The notes: generated by a model from the letters alone, not told the origin. A stretch of DNA of 7,163 bases from an uncultured Chloroflexota bacterium (GCA_937864975.1 CALMDI010000094.1:1-7163); one strand, 5' to 3'. Numbered from the stretch's first letter, positions 1-5,810 are shown. Numbers and translations are program-made.

Positions 1-825
1 GCTGTAGTTCATGCGACCGGTTGCCATCAACTGCTGCGCGACGCGCTGCACCAGATTGCTCGGAACGGCGAAGCCGATGCCGGAGCTGCTGCGGGTCTGG
101 CTGACGATCTGCGAGTTGACGCCGATCACGCGCCCCTGAAGGTCGAGCAGCGGACCGCCGCTGTTGCCCGGATTGATCGCCGCGTCGGTCTGAATGACCG
201 AGCCGATCTGGAAACCGTTCAAGCCTTCAATCGTGCGGTCAACCGCGCTGACAATCCCGGTGGTCATCGTCCAGCGCTGCCCAAAGGGGCTGCCAATCGC
301 GATAGTCGTTTGTCCAATATAGAGCTCATCCGAGTTGGCAAACGTGACCGGATAAAGCTGCTCCTCCGGCAGTTGCACCTGAAGAACGGCGAGATCGGAG
401 TCCGGGTCGAGACCGACGATTTGCGCGCGCGCGATGGTGCCGTCGAAGAAGTTGATCTCAATGCGGGTCGCGCCCATCACCACGTGATTGTTGGTCACGA
501 TATGCCCCTGCTCGTCGATCACAAAGCCCGAACCGCTGCCTTCCGCAAAGCCATCGGGCGAAAAATTCCCCGTGCCTTGCGCGCGGGCGACGACGTTAAT
601 CGACACCACCGAGGGGCTGATCCGATTATAAATATCGGCGTAAAGCTCCTCGACCGGCAGCACAGGCACATTCGCCACCGACTGCTGCTGAAGCTCAGGC
701 GCAGACGACAGGGCGGGCAGGGACGCCTGGCTGGTAAAGACGGCGGTGCCCATCACGAAGCCGGTTACCACAAGGACAAACGCCAGCGAAAGCAGCAGGG
801 CGCTGCGGGCGAACTTAGACGACAT
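1..825 (-). CDS. HtrA/DegP-type trypsin-like serine protease, 3' end beyond window
   Basis: Reading leftward from 825 there are 275 open codons up to the window edge, so the C-terminal part is missing. The protein has a short N terminus, a hydrophobic segment at about residues 8-30 (signal peptide or membrane anchor), a linker to about residue 60, then a chymotrypsin-fold domain. The catalytic triad is visible: His114 in TNNHVV, Asp144 in DSDLAVL and Ser222 in NPGNSGGP. The pattern GSGSGFVID before the His and GIGFAVPSN near residues 249-257 are typical of the HtrA/DegP family (MEROPS S1C), which degrades or refolds damaged proteins outside the cytoplasm. A C-terminal PDZ domain is expected from the family but would lie outside the window. 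The start is well supported: AGGAGT at 831-836 sits 5 bases before the ATG. The gene follows the pyrophosphatase gene on the same strand with a 235-base gap and a possible terminator between them, so it is probably transcribed separately. Subtype (DegP, DegQ, DegS, PepD-like) cannot be assigned. Confidence 0.95.
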   Translation of the reverse strand, partial: MSSKFARSALLLSLAFVLVVTGFVMGTAVFTSQASLPALSSAPELQQQSVANVPVLPVEELYADIYNRISPSVVSINVVARAQGTGNFSPDGFAEGSGSGFVIDEQGHIVTNNHVVMGATRIEINFFDGTIARAQIVGLDPDSDLAVLQVQLPEEQLYPVTFANSDELYIGQTTIAIGSPFGQRWTMTTGIVSAVDRTIEGLNGFQIGSVIQTDAAINPGNSGGPLLDLQGRVIGVNSQIVSQTRSSSGIGFAVPSNLVQRVAQQLMATGRMNYS

Positions 826-986
826 ATACGACTCCTATGACTTAACATCTGCTGGCGCAGCGACCGATTTCGCTGCCGGAATTACCAGAGATTACAGTGT
901 CATTTTAATGGGATGGGATGAGTGGAGCCTAAATAGGGCGTTAAGGCGGCGCTTATTTTGAAATAGTTTACAGAGTTTTTACAAAA

Positions 987-1036
987 GCAGACACAGCCAC
1001 GAAGCGGCTTGTGCCACGTGCGATGACGCTGTCTGC
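987..1036 (-). terminator. Possible terminator behind the pyrophosphatase gene
   Basis: On the minus strand, 24 bases after the pyrophosphatase stop codon, GCAGACA (1030-1036) can pair with TGTCTGC (987-993), followed by TTTTGT. Inside lies a smaller hairpin, AGCCGC-TTC-GTGGCT with one G-T pair (995-1009). The outer stem is only 7 bp around a long loop and the T tract is short, so this is a moderate candidate. It fits the layout because the next gene on this strand begins 160 bases further on, after an AT-rich stretch. Confidence 0.4.
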
Positions 1037-1060
1037 ACCGTGCCTATGCGCGGCGTTTGG

Positions 1061-1606
1061 CTAGATGCGCTGCGGGGGGAAGGTGTCCCGGTAGAGCTTG
1101 AGCGCCTCGACAATCGTCTGCTTGGCTTCGCTCGCGCCCACCCAGCCCTGGCTTTCGACCGGCTTGCCCTCAAGCTGCTTATAAACCTTGAAGAAATGCT
1201 CGACTTCCTGCGGGAAATGGCGCGAGAGGTCGGGGAGATCGTGATAGTCATCGAACTGCGGGTCGGTCGCGGGGACGGCGAGAACCTTGTCGTCATGCTC
1301 GCCCCGGTCGAGCATTTTTAACATCCCTATCGGGCGCACTTCGATGACGCAGCCGGGAAACGTCGGCTCGGTCATCATGACGAGAATATCGAGCGGGTCG
1401 CCGTCGCCGTAAAACGACTGTGGGATAAAGCCATAATCGCCGGGGTAGTGAAGCGGGCTGTAGAGCACGCGGTCGAGCTTGATAACGCCCGCGGTCTTGC
1501 TGTACTCGTACTTGTTGCGGCTGCCTTTCGGCACCTCAACCACGGCGTAGATCACGTCGGGTGGGTTGGGACCGGGCTGAAGATTGTGCCAGAGATGCAG
1601 CGCCAT
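1061..1606 (-). CDS. ppa: Soluble inorganic pyrophosphatase, family I
   Basis: This cytosolic, Mg-dependent enzyme hydrolyses pyrophosphate to two phosphates and so drives nucleic-acid, protein and lipid synthesis forward. The family I signature DGDPLDI is present (residues 72-78 counted from the outer ATG at 1618). Other matches are EVPKGSRNKYEY (28-39) with the substrate-binding Lys and Arg, DRVLYSPLHYPGDYGFIP (49-66), and the D104/D109/K111 set in LDRGEHDDKVLAVP, equivalent to Asp97, Asp102 and Lys104 of the E. coli enzyme. Length (181-185 residues) is normal for bacterial family I. Two in-frame starts exist, ATG at 1618 and at 1606. I prefer 1606 because the protein then begins MALHLWHNL, as I recall for relatives, and a weak GGA lies 7 bases upstream; neither start has a strong Shine-Dalgarno. 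A promoter candidate is at 1649-1677. No key residue appears to be missing. Confidence 0.96.
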   Translation of the reverse strand: MALHLWHNLQPGPNPPDVIYAVVEVPKGSRNKYEYSKTAGVIKLDRVLYSPLHYPGDYGFIPQSFYGDGDPLDILVMMTEPTFPGCVIEVRPIGMLKMLDRGEHDDKVLAVPATDPQFDDYHDLPDLSRHFPQEVEHFFKVYKQLEGKPVESQGWVGASEAKQTIVEALKLYRDTFPPQRI

Positions 1607-1648
1607 GCGAAATTCCATCCGCTAAAACGTCCGACGTCTAATACGCTA

Positions 1649-1677
1649 AGTATAGTGAGAGACCGAGCAAACACCAA
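1649..1677 (-). promoter_or_regulatory. Sigma-70-like promoter for the pyrophosphatase gene
   Basis: On the minus strand TTGGTG (1672-1677) is followed after exactly 17 bases by TATACT (1649-1654). This gives a predicted transcription start near 1642 and a leader of about 35 bases to the ATG at 1606. The -10 matches the consensus at 5 of 6 positions and the -35 at 3 of 6. Spacing, orientation and distance to the gene all fit. Confidence 0.6.
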
Positions 1678-1702
1678 GGACGGCAAGAGCGGGCTGTCAT
1701 TA

Positions 1703-1771
1703 GTAGGGGCGGAAACACGGGTCCGCCCGGTTGGATTTCAGATACGGGCGCACACGCAAGTGCGCCCCTAC
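1703..1771. repeat. Double-hairpin intergenic element with inverted-repeat ends
   Basis: The ends are perfect 9-bp inverted repeats, GTAGGGGCG (1703-1711) and CGCCCCTAC (1763-1771). Inside are two further hairpins: GGGCGGA/TCCGCCC (1707-1713 with 1722-1728, 8-base loop) and GGGCGCAC/GTGCGCCC (1746-1753 with 1760-1767, 6-base loop). There is no coding capacity. The architecture resembles a miniature mobile or REP-like element lying in the divergent spacer between the pyrophosphatase gene and the small membrane protein operon. The identical 9-mer CGCCCCTAC recurs at 2986-2994 beside another hairpin, which supports a dispersed family. Genome copy number is unknown. The rest of the 1678-1957 spacer (1772-1957) shows only an AT-rich promoter-like part near its right end. 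Confidence 0.7.
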
Positions 1772-1899
1772 GAACTCCACCGATCTATTTGGAGACTTCC
1801 CTGAGCACATGGGTACGGCGGGCGAGGGCACTTGCGGGTTCAGATAGCTGCCAGCTTACGCCGCTTCGCAAAACATTCGCTAAATTTTAATGGAATTTT

Positions 1900-1929
1900 T
1901 TCGCAATCTCCGTTTTAATGCTGTAAGAT
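1900..1929 (+). promoter_or_regulatory. Weak promoter candidate for the 1964-2833 operon
   Basis: TAAGAT (1924-1929) lies 18 bases after TTCGCA (1900-1905), at the end of an AT-rich stretch. The predicted transcription start would be near 1936 and the leader about 28 bases long. Both hexamers match the consensus at 4 of 6 positions, so this is a tentative call based mainly on location. TTTAAT at 1914-1919 is an alternative -10. Confidence 0.3.
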
Positions 1930-1951
1930 AGAGTGAAATCTGGCTTGTCAT

Positions 1952-1956
1952 GGAGG
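1952..1956 (+). promoter_or_regulatory. Shine-Dalgarno that fixes the start at 1964
   Basis: GGAGG ends one base before the ATG at 1958, which is too close for initiation, but 7 bases before the in-frame ATG at 1964. The second ATG is therefore the likely start of the downstream gene. Confidence 0.75.
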
Positions 1957-1963
1957 AATGCCA

Positions 1964-2479
1964 ATGCAGAACTTCAAGCTCGACGGTCGCACGATTGGAA
2001 TCATCATTCTGGTGATCATCGCGGCGGTCGTCCTCTTACCCCGACTGCTCGGTGGCAATAACGATAATACGTCGAACGCGCCGCTGGACAATCAAGGGCA
2101 GCCAACGGCGAACCCGCGCGACACGACAGTGGTTGACGACGGCATCGAGCTGGGGCGCGTCGTCATGGCGACCAACGTCGACCGTGACGGCTGCCCGACG
2201 AGCACGACGTCGACGTTCCCCGCCGAAACCGACGTGGTGTACGTAGTTGCCGAAGACAGTGACGTGACCGAAGGCACCGAAGTCTTCGTGCGCTGGTACC
2301 GCGAGGGACAGGTGTACGAAGACGCCGACGCGATTGTCGCGGATCAGGATTACGAGAACACCTGTATTGCCTTCACGCTAGAACGTGACGAAATCAGCAC
2401 GCTCGAAAGCGGTAGCTACGAAGCTGAATTCATCATCAATGGTAATCCTGCCGACACCATCGCCTTCGAGATTCGATAA
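1964..2479 (+). CDS. Membrane-anchored protein with extracytoplasmic beta-type domain, function unknown
   Basis: The protein has 171 residues from the preferred ATG. A short basic N terminus is followed by one strongly hydrophobic helix at about residues 11-28 and no lipobox, so it is probably anchored with the C terminus outside. A low-complexity Asn/Pro/Thr linker (about 31-55) leads to a domain of about 110 acidic residues rich in alternating hydrophobic stretches. This includes DVVYVVAE, TEVFVRWYREGQVYE and SGSYEAEFIING, a pattern that suggests an Ig-like beta sandwich. Two cysteines (77 and 134) could form a disulfide. I recall similar helix-plus-beta-sandwich proteins from Chloroflexota but can name no family, and no catalytic motif is visible. 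It is the first gene of a two-gene operon: its stop codon overlaps the Shine-Dalgarno of the next gene, 12 bases before that ATG, implying coupled expression and perhaps a shared location. Confidence 0.85.
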   Translation: MQNFKLDGRTIGIIILVIIAAVVLLPRLLGGNNDNTSNAPLDNQGQPTANPRDTTVVDDGIELGRVVMATNVDRDGCPTSTTSTFPAETDVVYVVAEDSDVTEGTEVFVRWYREGQVYEDADAIVADQDYENTCIAFTLERDEISTLESGSYEAEFIINGNPADTIAFEIR

Positions 2480-2491
2480 GGAGTAACGCGC

Positions 2492-2833
2492 ATGTTTGAC
2501 ATGGACCTGGGCACACTCTGCCTGCTGGGAATTTTCCTGATCGTCGGCGTCATGCTGTTCAGCCGCATGTTCGGCGGGCGGGGCGGCGGTTACGGTCAGA
2601 CCGGCGGCACCGATTTCAGCGAGCGGGGCAACATTCGCCCGACCGTGGACAGTCCCGACGTGGACAGTCAGGGCGCGTTCGGGCGCGACCCCGGCGCAAG
2701 CTCGTCGCGCAATCTGCGACCCCGTTCCGGCGGGATTCCGAATCTCTTTGGGGGCAGCCGCCGCACGGGTGGCGGGCGTGTGGATAACCCCGGCGTCAAG
2801 AGCCGCGGCAGCTTCGGGCGGTCAAAGAAGTAA
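2492..2833 (+). CDS. Small single-helix membrane protein with Gly/Arg-rich repeat tail, function unknown
   Basis: The protein has 113 residues. A hydrophobic helix spans about residues 7-24 after a short acidic start (MFDMD), then comes a Gly-rich basic tail that is probably disordered. By the positive-inside rule the tail is likely cytoplasmic, which is opposite to its operon partner; this is inference. The tail carries a 14-residue motif twice, VDSPDVDSQGAFGR (52-65) and VDNPGVKSRGSFGR (97-110), identical at 9 of 14 positions, separated by a Ser/Arg/Gly spacer. The start is firm: AAGGAG (2478-2483) overlaps the previous stop codon and lies 8 bases before the ATG. A strong terminator follows 21 bases after the stop, so this is the last gene of the operon. 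I do not recognise the family. The repeated motif could be a short binding site for a partner protein or nucleic acid. Confidence 0.83.
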   Translation: MFDMDLGTLCLLGIFLIVGVMLFSRMFGGRGGGYGQTGGTDFSERGNIRPTVDSPDVDSQGAFGRDPGASSSRNLRPRSGGIPNLFGGSRRTGGGRVDNPGVKSRGSFGRSKK

Positions 2834-2851
2834 GGCAGCGCTTCAACAACG

Positions 2852-2884
2852 AAGGGCGGTCGCGACGGCGTGACCGCCTTTTTT
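2852..2884 (+). terminator. Rho-independent terminator of the 1964-2833 operon
   Basis: GGCGGTC (2855-2861) pairs with GACCGCC (2872-2878), giving a 7-bp GC-rich stem that A-T and G-T pairs can extend outward. It is followed at once by six T residues (2879-2884). It lies directly behind the second gene of the operon. The rest of the gap to htpG (2885-3101) holds one hairpin element and the htpG leader, and no supported gene. Confidence 0.88.
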
Positions 2885-2969
2885 GATTTCTATTGATGAC
2901 GCCGAATATGCTGCCTATTCAGTGGATGAGGAACGGGGCGGCGTTGAGCGTTAAGTAAATCCGCACAAC

Positions 2970-2994
2970 GGGCGACCGAGCCGGTCGCCCCTAC
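2970..2994. repeat. Short palindromic element with CGCCCCTAC end
   Basis: GGGCGACCG (2970-2978) and CGGTCGCCC (2982-2990) form a perfect 9-bp stem with a 3-base loop, followed by CTAC. The last nine bases, CGCCCCTAC (2986-2994), are identical to the right end of the 1703-1771 element. It lies about 110 bases upstream of htpG, has no T tract and follows a true terminator, so it reads better as a dispersed palindrome than as a terminator. It could still affect the htpG transcript if transcription starts upstream of it. Confidence 0.55.
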
Positions 2995-3101
2995 CGCGCA
3001 TAGTCCGTATTTTCACCGCAGCCTGTTTTTATTTTGTTCTTACGTCCGCGCGGTAAACTTAACGATGATTTAGACCGACGTGATGAAGGAGAACGCAGCC
3101 C

Positions 3102-5078
3102 ATGGCGGTAGCCGAACAACACGCCTTTAAGGCGGAAATTCAGCAGTTGCTCAATATTCTGGTTCATTCGCTCTATACCGACCGTGAAATCTTCTTGCGC
3201 GAGCTGATCTCGAACGCTTCCGACGCGCTCAGCCGCCTTCAGTTCGAGCAGTTGACCAACGCCGACGTTCTGAACCCCGACTTGCCGCTCGAAATCCGCG
3301 TCGTGCCGGACGAGGACGCCGGGACGCTCACCATCTCCGATACGGGCATCGGCATGACCCACGATGAGATGGCGACGAACCTGGGCGTCATCGCTCACAG
3401 CGGCGCGAAGGCGTTTGTCAAGGCGATGAAGGAACGCAAGGACGGCAACGCGCAAGACCTGATCGGTCAGTTTGGCGTCGGTTTCTATTCCGCGTTTATG
3501 GCGTCGGACAAAATCCGCGTCGTTTCGCGCTCCTACCGCCCCGACGAGCAAGCCTACGCCTGGGAATCGACGGGCAGCGAGACGTACACGATTGAGCCTG
3601 CCGAGCGCGCGCAGCGTGGCACCGACGTCATCCTGTATCTGAAGGACGACGCGAAAGACATTTTGCAGCCGTGGCGGCTCAAGGAGATCATTCGCCGTCA
3701 CTCCGATTACGTCGCCTTCCCGATTTACGTTGGCGACGAAACGGCGGCGACCAACAAGCAGACGGCGATCTGGCGGCAGGATCCCAAAGAAGTAACCAAG
3801 TCGCAGTACGACGACTTTTATAAAATGCTGACGCTCGACTTTCAAGAGCCGCTGCACACCATCCACATGCGCGCGGACGTGCCGCTTCAGTTCTACGCGC
3901 TGCTCTATGTCCCGGCGACCGCCGAGCGCAATATGCTCAGCCCGCGCCGCGAGCCGGGTTTGAAACTCTACGCCCGCAAGGTGCTGATCGAGGAATACAC
4001 GACCGACCTGCTGCCTGAATACTTGCAGTTCATTCAGGGCGTGGTGGACAGCGAAGACCTGCCGCTCAGCGTCAGCCGCGAGAGTATTCAGGCGACGCGG
4101 GTAGTCGCCAACCTGAAAAAGACGCTGACGAACAAGGTGCTGGCAGACCTGAAGCGACTGACGAAGAAAGACCGCGAAACCTACCTCGACATCTTCGAGC
4201 AGTTCGCGCGCTTCCTCAAGCAGGGGTTGGCGATGGCGCCCTCCGACCGCGAGGAGCTGGAGCCGCTGATGTTCTTCACCAGCACGCGCAGCGAAGGCGA
4301 CTGGGTGACGCTCGAAGAGTACGTCGAGCGCATGGTGACGGGACAGGAGGACATCTATTACGTGCTGGGCGACGAGCTTTCGACCGCCTCACGCAGCCCG
4401 CACCTGGAGCCGTTCCGCCGCCGCGGGGTCGAAGTCCTGCTGCTGACCGATCCGGTCGATCCGATCATGCTGATGGGGCTGACGGAGTACAAGGGACACG
4501 CGCTGCGTAACGTGGACGAAGCGGATATCGACCTGAGCGGTATTGGCGAGGAAACGGCGGAGACCGACGCCGCCGAGCCGCTTGCCGAGGACACGTTCAG
4601 CCGTCTCCGCCAGCGCTTTGAGGACGTGCTGGGCGAGCGCGTGCAAGCCGTCCGCGAGAGCAAAAGTCAGATCGGCAGCCCGGCGCGGCTGGTCAGCGAC
4701 GAGCGCAGTCCGGGACGCCACATGTACCGCATCAATCGCCTGCTGGAACGCGACTACGAGCTTCCGGTGAAAACGCTGGAATTGAATCCGCGCCACCCGC
4801 TGCTGCACAACCTGAGCGGAATGCTGGACAGCGCGCCACCCCCGATGATTGATCTGGTGATTGAGCAGGTGTTCGAGACAGCATTGCTGCAAGAGGGGCT
4901 GCATCCCAACCCGGCGTCGATGGCGTCGCGCCTGCATCTACTGATGCAAGCCGCCACCGGCACGCCGCTCGACCAGCTTGCCACGCAATCAGAGGAAACG
5001 TCGAGCGCGCCCGATATGACGGACGAGTCGGCAGAAGCGGAACCGGACGAGGACGAGTCAGAGGGCGACAGCGAATAA
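3102..5078 (+). CDS. htpG: Hsp90-family ATP-dependent chaperone HtpG
   Basis: This 658-residue protein is a bacterial Hsp90, a cytosolic homodimeric chaperone that uses ATP to remodel client proteins. The N-terminal GHKL ATPase domain (about 1-220) shows FLRELISNASDA with catalytic Glu34 and Mg-binding Asn38, DTGIGM (80-85) with the adenine-binding Asp80, and the lid/G-box GQFGVGFYS (122-130). The middle domain carries LSVSRE (322-327), where Arg326 corresponds to the ATP-contacting arginine of E. coli HtpG. The C-terminal dimerisation domain runs to about residue 625 and contains LNPRHPLLHNL. As in other bacterial members, no long charged linker separates the N and middle domains. Residues 628-658 form an acidic tail (14 Asp/Glu, no Lys/Arg), which is unusual for HtpG. 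AAGGAG at 3086-3091 lies 10 bases before the ATG. I found no CIRCE inverted repeat and no convincing promoter upstream. It ends at a strong terminator shared with the convergent gene. Confidence 0.98.
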   Translation: MAVAEQHAFKAEIQQLLNILVHSLYTDREIFLRELISNASDALSRLQFEQLTNADVLNPDLPLEIRVVPDEDAGTLTISDTGIGMTHDEMATNLGVIAHSGAKAFVKAMKERKDGNAQDLIGQFGVGFYSAFMASDKIRVVSRSYRPDEQAYAWESTGSETYTIEPAERAQRGTDVILYLKDDAKDILQPWRLKEIIRRHSDYVAFPIYVGDETAATNKQTAIWRQDPKEVTKSQYDDFYKMLTLDFQEPLHTIHMRADVPLQFYALLYVPATAERNMLSPRREPGLKLYARKVLIEEYTTDLLPEYLQFIQGVVDSEDLPLSVSRESIQATRVVANLKKTLTNKVLADLKRLTKKDRETYLDIFEQFARFLKQGLAMAPSDREELEPLMFFTSTRSEGDWVTLEEYVERMVTGQEDIYYVLGDELSTASRSPHLEPFRRRGVEVLLLTDPVDPIMLMGLTEYKGHALRNVDEADIDLSGIGEETAETDAAEPLAEDTFSRLRQRFEDVLGERVQAVRESKSQIGSPARLVSDERSPGRHMYRINRLLERDYELPVKTLELNPRHPLLHNLSGMLDSAPPPMIDLVIEQVFETALLQEGLHPNPASMASRLHLLMQAATGTPLDQLATQSEETSSAPDMTDESAEAEPDEDESEGDSE

Positions 5079-5093
5079 TCGCCACTCAAGAAA

Positions 5094-5128
5094 ACGGGGG
5101 ACAGCGCGAGCCGTCCCCCGTCGTTTTT
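5094..5128. terminator. Bidirectional terminator between htpG and the convergent gene
   Basis: ACGGGGGAC (5094-5102) pairs perfectly with GTCCCCCGT (5113-5121) around a 10-base loop. Rightward it is followed by CG and five T residues (5124-5128), and leftward by a TTTTCTT tract, so it can stop transcripts from both sides. The stop codon of the leftward gene (5127-5129) overlaps the T tract that ends htpG. Confidence 0.9.
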
Positions 5129-5438
5129 ATTCTTCTTCCGCCATCTCGCCGATGATTTCGAGCGCCAGGTCGTCCAGCGTCATCGTCTCGGCGCGCGCCC
5201 TGGCGTCTTCAAGCACGCGGGGGCACTCGGTCGTTTCAAGGTCATCGTAAAGACATTCCGCAAGCTGGCGCGCTTCGCGGTTCATGGGATAGCACAACAC
5301 CAGCGCCAGAATGTCGGCGGCACGGCTCGTTTCGTCCCGCTCGATCAGTTCTTCGGCAATGGATACCAGCGCGTTGATCGCGGCTGGAACCGCTCCCAAT
5401 TCAATCGCTGTCTTCAGGGCGTCGCGGTGATGTTTCAT
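5127..5438 (-). CDS. Small helical protein resembling C-terminal repeats of Chloroflexota regulators
   Basis: The protein has 103 residues from ATG 5438, all apparently helical: paired amphipathic helices (ALKTAIELGAVPAAINALVS, then AEELIERDETSRAADILALV), a stretch LCYPMNREARQLAECLYDDL, and an acidic end. The order of 'alanine-rich helix, EILALVL.HP, arginine-rich helix, LDDLAxEIxGE' resembles the TPR-like C-terminal end of large AfsR/LuxR-type regulators as I remember them from Chloroflexota. Here it stands alone, without a DNA-binding or ATPase domain. No catalytic motif is seen. A longer form from GTG 5471 (114 residues) is possible, but GGAAAA lies about 6 bases before the ATG at 5438, and a -10-like TATAGT (5474-5479) would place the transcript start about at or after that GTG. 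It might be a protein-interaction module, a remnant of a larger regulator, or an unrelated small helical protein. Confidence 0.75.
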   Translation of the reverse strand: MKHHRDALKTAIELGAVPAAINALVSIAEELIERDETSRAADILALVLCYPMNREARQLAECLYDDLETTECPRVLEDARARAETMTLDDLALEIIGEMAEEE

Positions 5439-5473
5439 AAGCTTTTTCCGGTGGCGGCTGCAAAACTGCACAA

Positions 5474-5479
5474 ACTATA
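5474..5479 (-). promoter_or_regulatory. Possible -10 box for the small helical protein gene
   Basis: TATAGT on the minus strand matches the -10 consensus at 5 of 6 positions and lies about 36 bases before the ATG at 5438. No good -35 is found at 16-18 bases upstream, so an activator or a different sigma factor may be involved, or the match may be chance. Confidence 0.3.
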
Positions 5480-5561
5480 CCGTGCTGATTGAAACCCCGC
5501 CAGAGGTTTTTTGCGACGAAGAGGGTAGGAGAATGGTGGGGTTGAAAAGCGGATTCAATGA

Positions 5562-5589
5562 CAAAGGGATAGCGCGCGCTATCCCTTTG
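5562..5589. terminator. Perfect 28-bp palindrome behind the Flp pilin gene, likely transcript end
   Basis: CAAAGGGATAGCGC followed by its exact reverse complement spans 5562-5589. It begins 20 bases after the pilin stop codon on the minus strand, where a terminator is expected. Outside the stem the leftward sequence is only TCATTG, so the U tract comes from CCCTTTG within the stem itself. It could therefore be an intrinsic terminator, an mRNA-stabilising 3' hairpin for an abundant pilin message, or a protein-binding palindrome. Confidence 0.55.
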
Positions 5590-5609
5590 CCGGGTGGAAC
5601 TGGATCAAA

Positions 5610-5756
5610 CTAGAGCGTATTGACGATGTTCGAGAAAATGTTGCCGATGGCGGGTCCGAGCAGCGCCAGAATGACGATGACGACGACCGCGACCAGCACG
5701 AGGATCAGAGCGTACTCGACGAGACCCTGACCTTCCTCACGTGGCATGTACAGCAT
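5610..5756 (-). CDS. Flp/Fap-family type IVb pilin precursor
   Basis: The precursor has 48 residues: a short leader MLYMPREEG, the cleavage and assembly motif G|QGLVEYALI, a hydrophobic helix of about 20 residues (LVLVAVVVIVILALL), and a tail GPAIGNIFSNIVNTL. Glu at position +5 of the mature form and the Gly before the cut are the hallmarks of Flp pilins, which a TadV/CpaA-type prepilin peptidase trims and the Tad machinery assembles into thin adhesive pili. The mature form would be only 39 residues, very short even for Flp. The start is decided by GGAGG (5762-5766), 5 bases before the ATG; an in-frame extension to 5804 adds 16 residues that would spoil the leader. No tad or cpa assembly gene is in the window, so the machinery must be elsewhere. 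A promoter candidate sits at 5811-5838 and a palindrome follows the gene, so it is probably a single-gene transcript. Confidence 0.93.
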   Translation of the reverse strand: MLYMPREEGQGLVEYALILVLVAVVVIVILALLGPAIGNIFSNIVNTL

Positions 5757-5761
5757 GAGAA

Positions 5762-5766
5762 CCTCC
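5762..5766 (-). promoter_or_regulatory. Shine-Dalgarno that fixes the pilin start at 5756
   Basis: GGAGG on the minus strand lies 5 bases before the ATG at 5756. The longer in-frame starts upstream have no such site, so the 48-residue precursor is preferred. Confidence 0.85.
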
Positions 5767-5810
5767 AGATAATGATGAATGATCGATCGCCATAATGCGA
5801 CCACTAATGA

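Noticed and set aside
310..840. Plus-strand open frame (176 codons) opposite the HtrA-type gene
   Set aside because: It is antisense to the catalytic motifs of a clear serine protease and has no supporting ribosome site or recognisable domain.
1040..1321. Plus-strand open frame opposite the pyrophosphatase gene
   Set aside because: It is a shadow of a conserved enzyme gene; the minus-strand translation carries all family I motifs.
2896..2958. Twenty-codon open frame between the operon terminator and htpG
   Set aside because: There is no Shine-Dalgarno, no promoter and no distinctive composition; the length is expected by chance.
3000..3101. Heat-shock control site (CIRCE inverted repeat or similar) upstream of htpG
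   Set aside because: I looked for the TTAGCACTC/GAGTGCTAA pattern and a sigma-70 or sigma-32-like promoter; TTGTTC and TAAACT are present but only 14 bases apart, so no site is claimed.
2991..3866. Long minus-strand open frame (291 codons) overlapping htpG
   Set aside because: It lies antisense to the conserved htpG ATPase domain and its Arg/Val/Leu-rich translation has no recognisable motif; it is a by-product of GC-rich codon use.
5127..5471. GTG at 5471 as start of the small helical protein
   Set aside because: It lacks a clear ribosome site and would lie at or before the transcript start predicted from TATAGT; ATG 5438 is better supported, though the longer form is not excluded.
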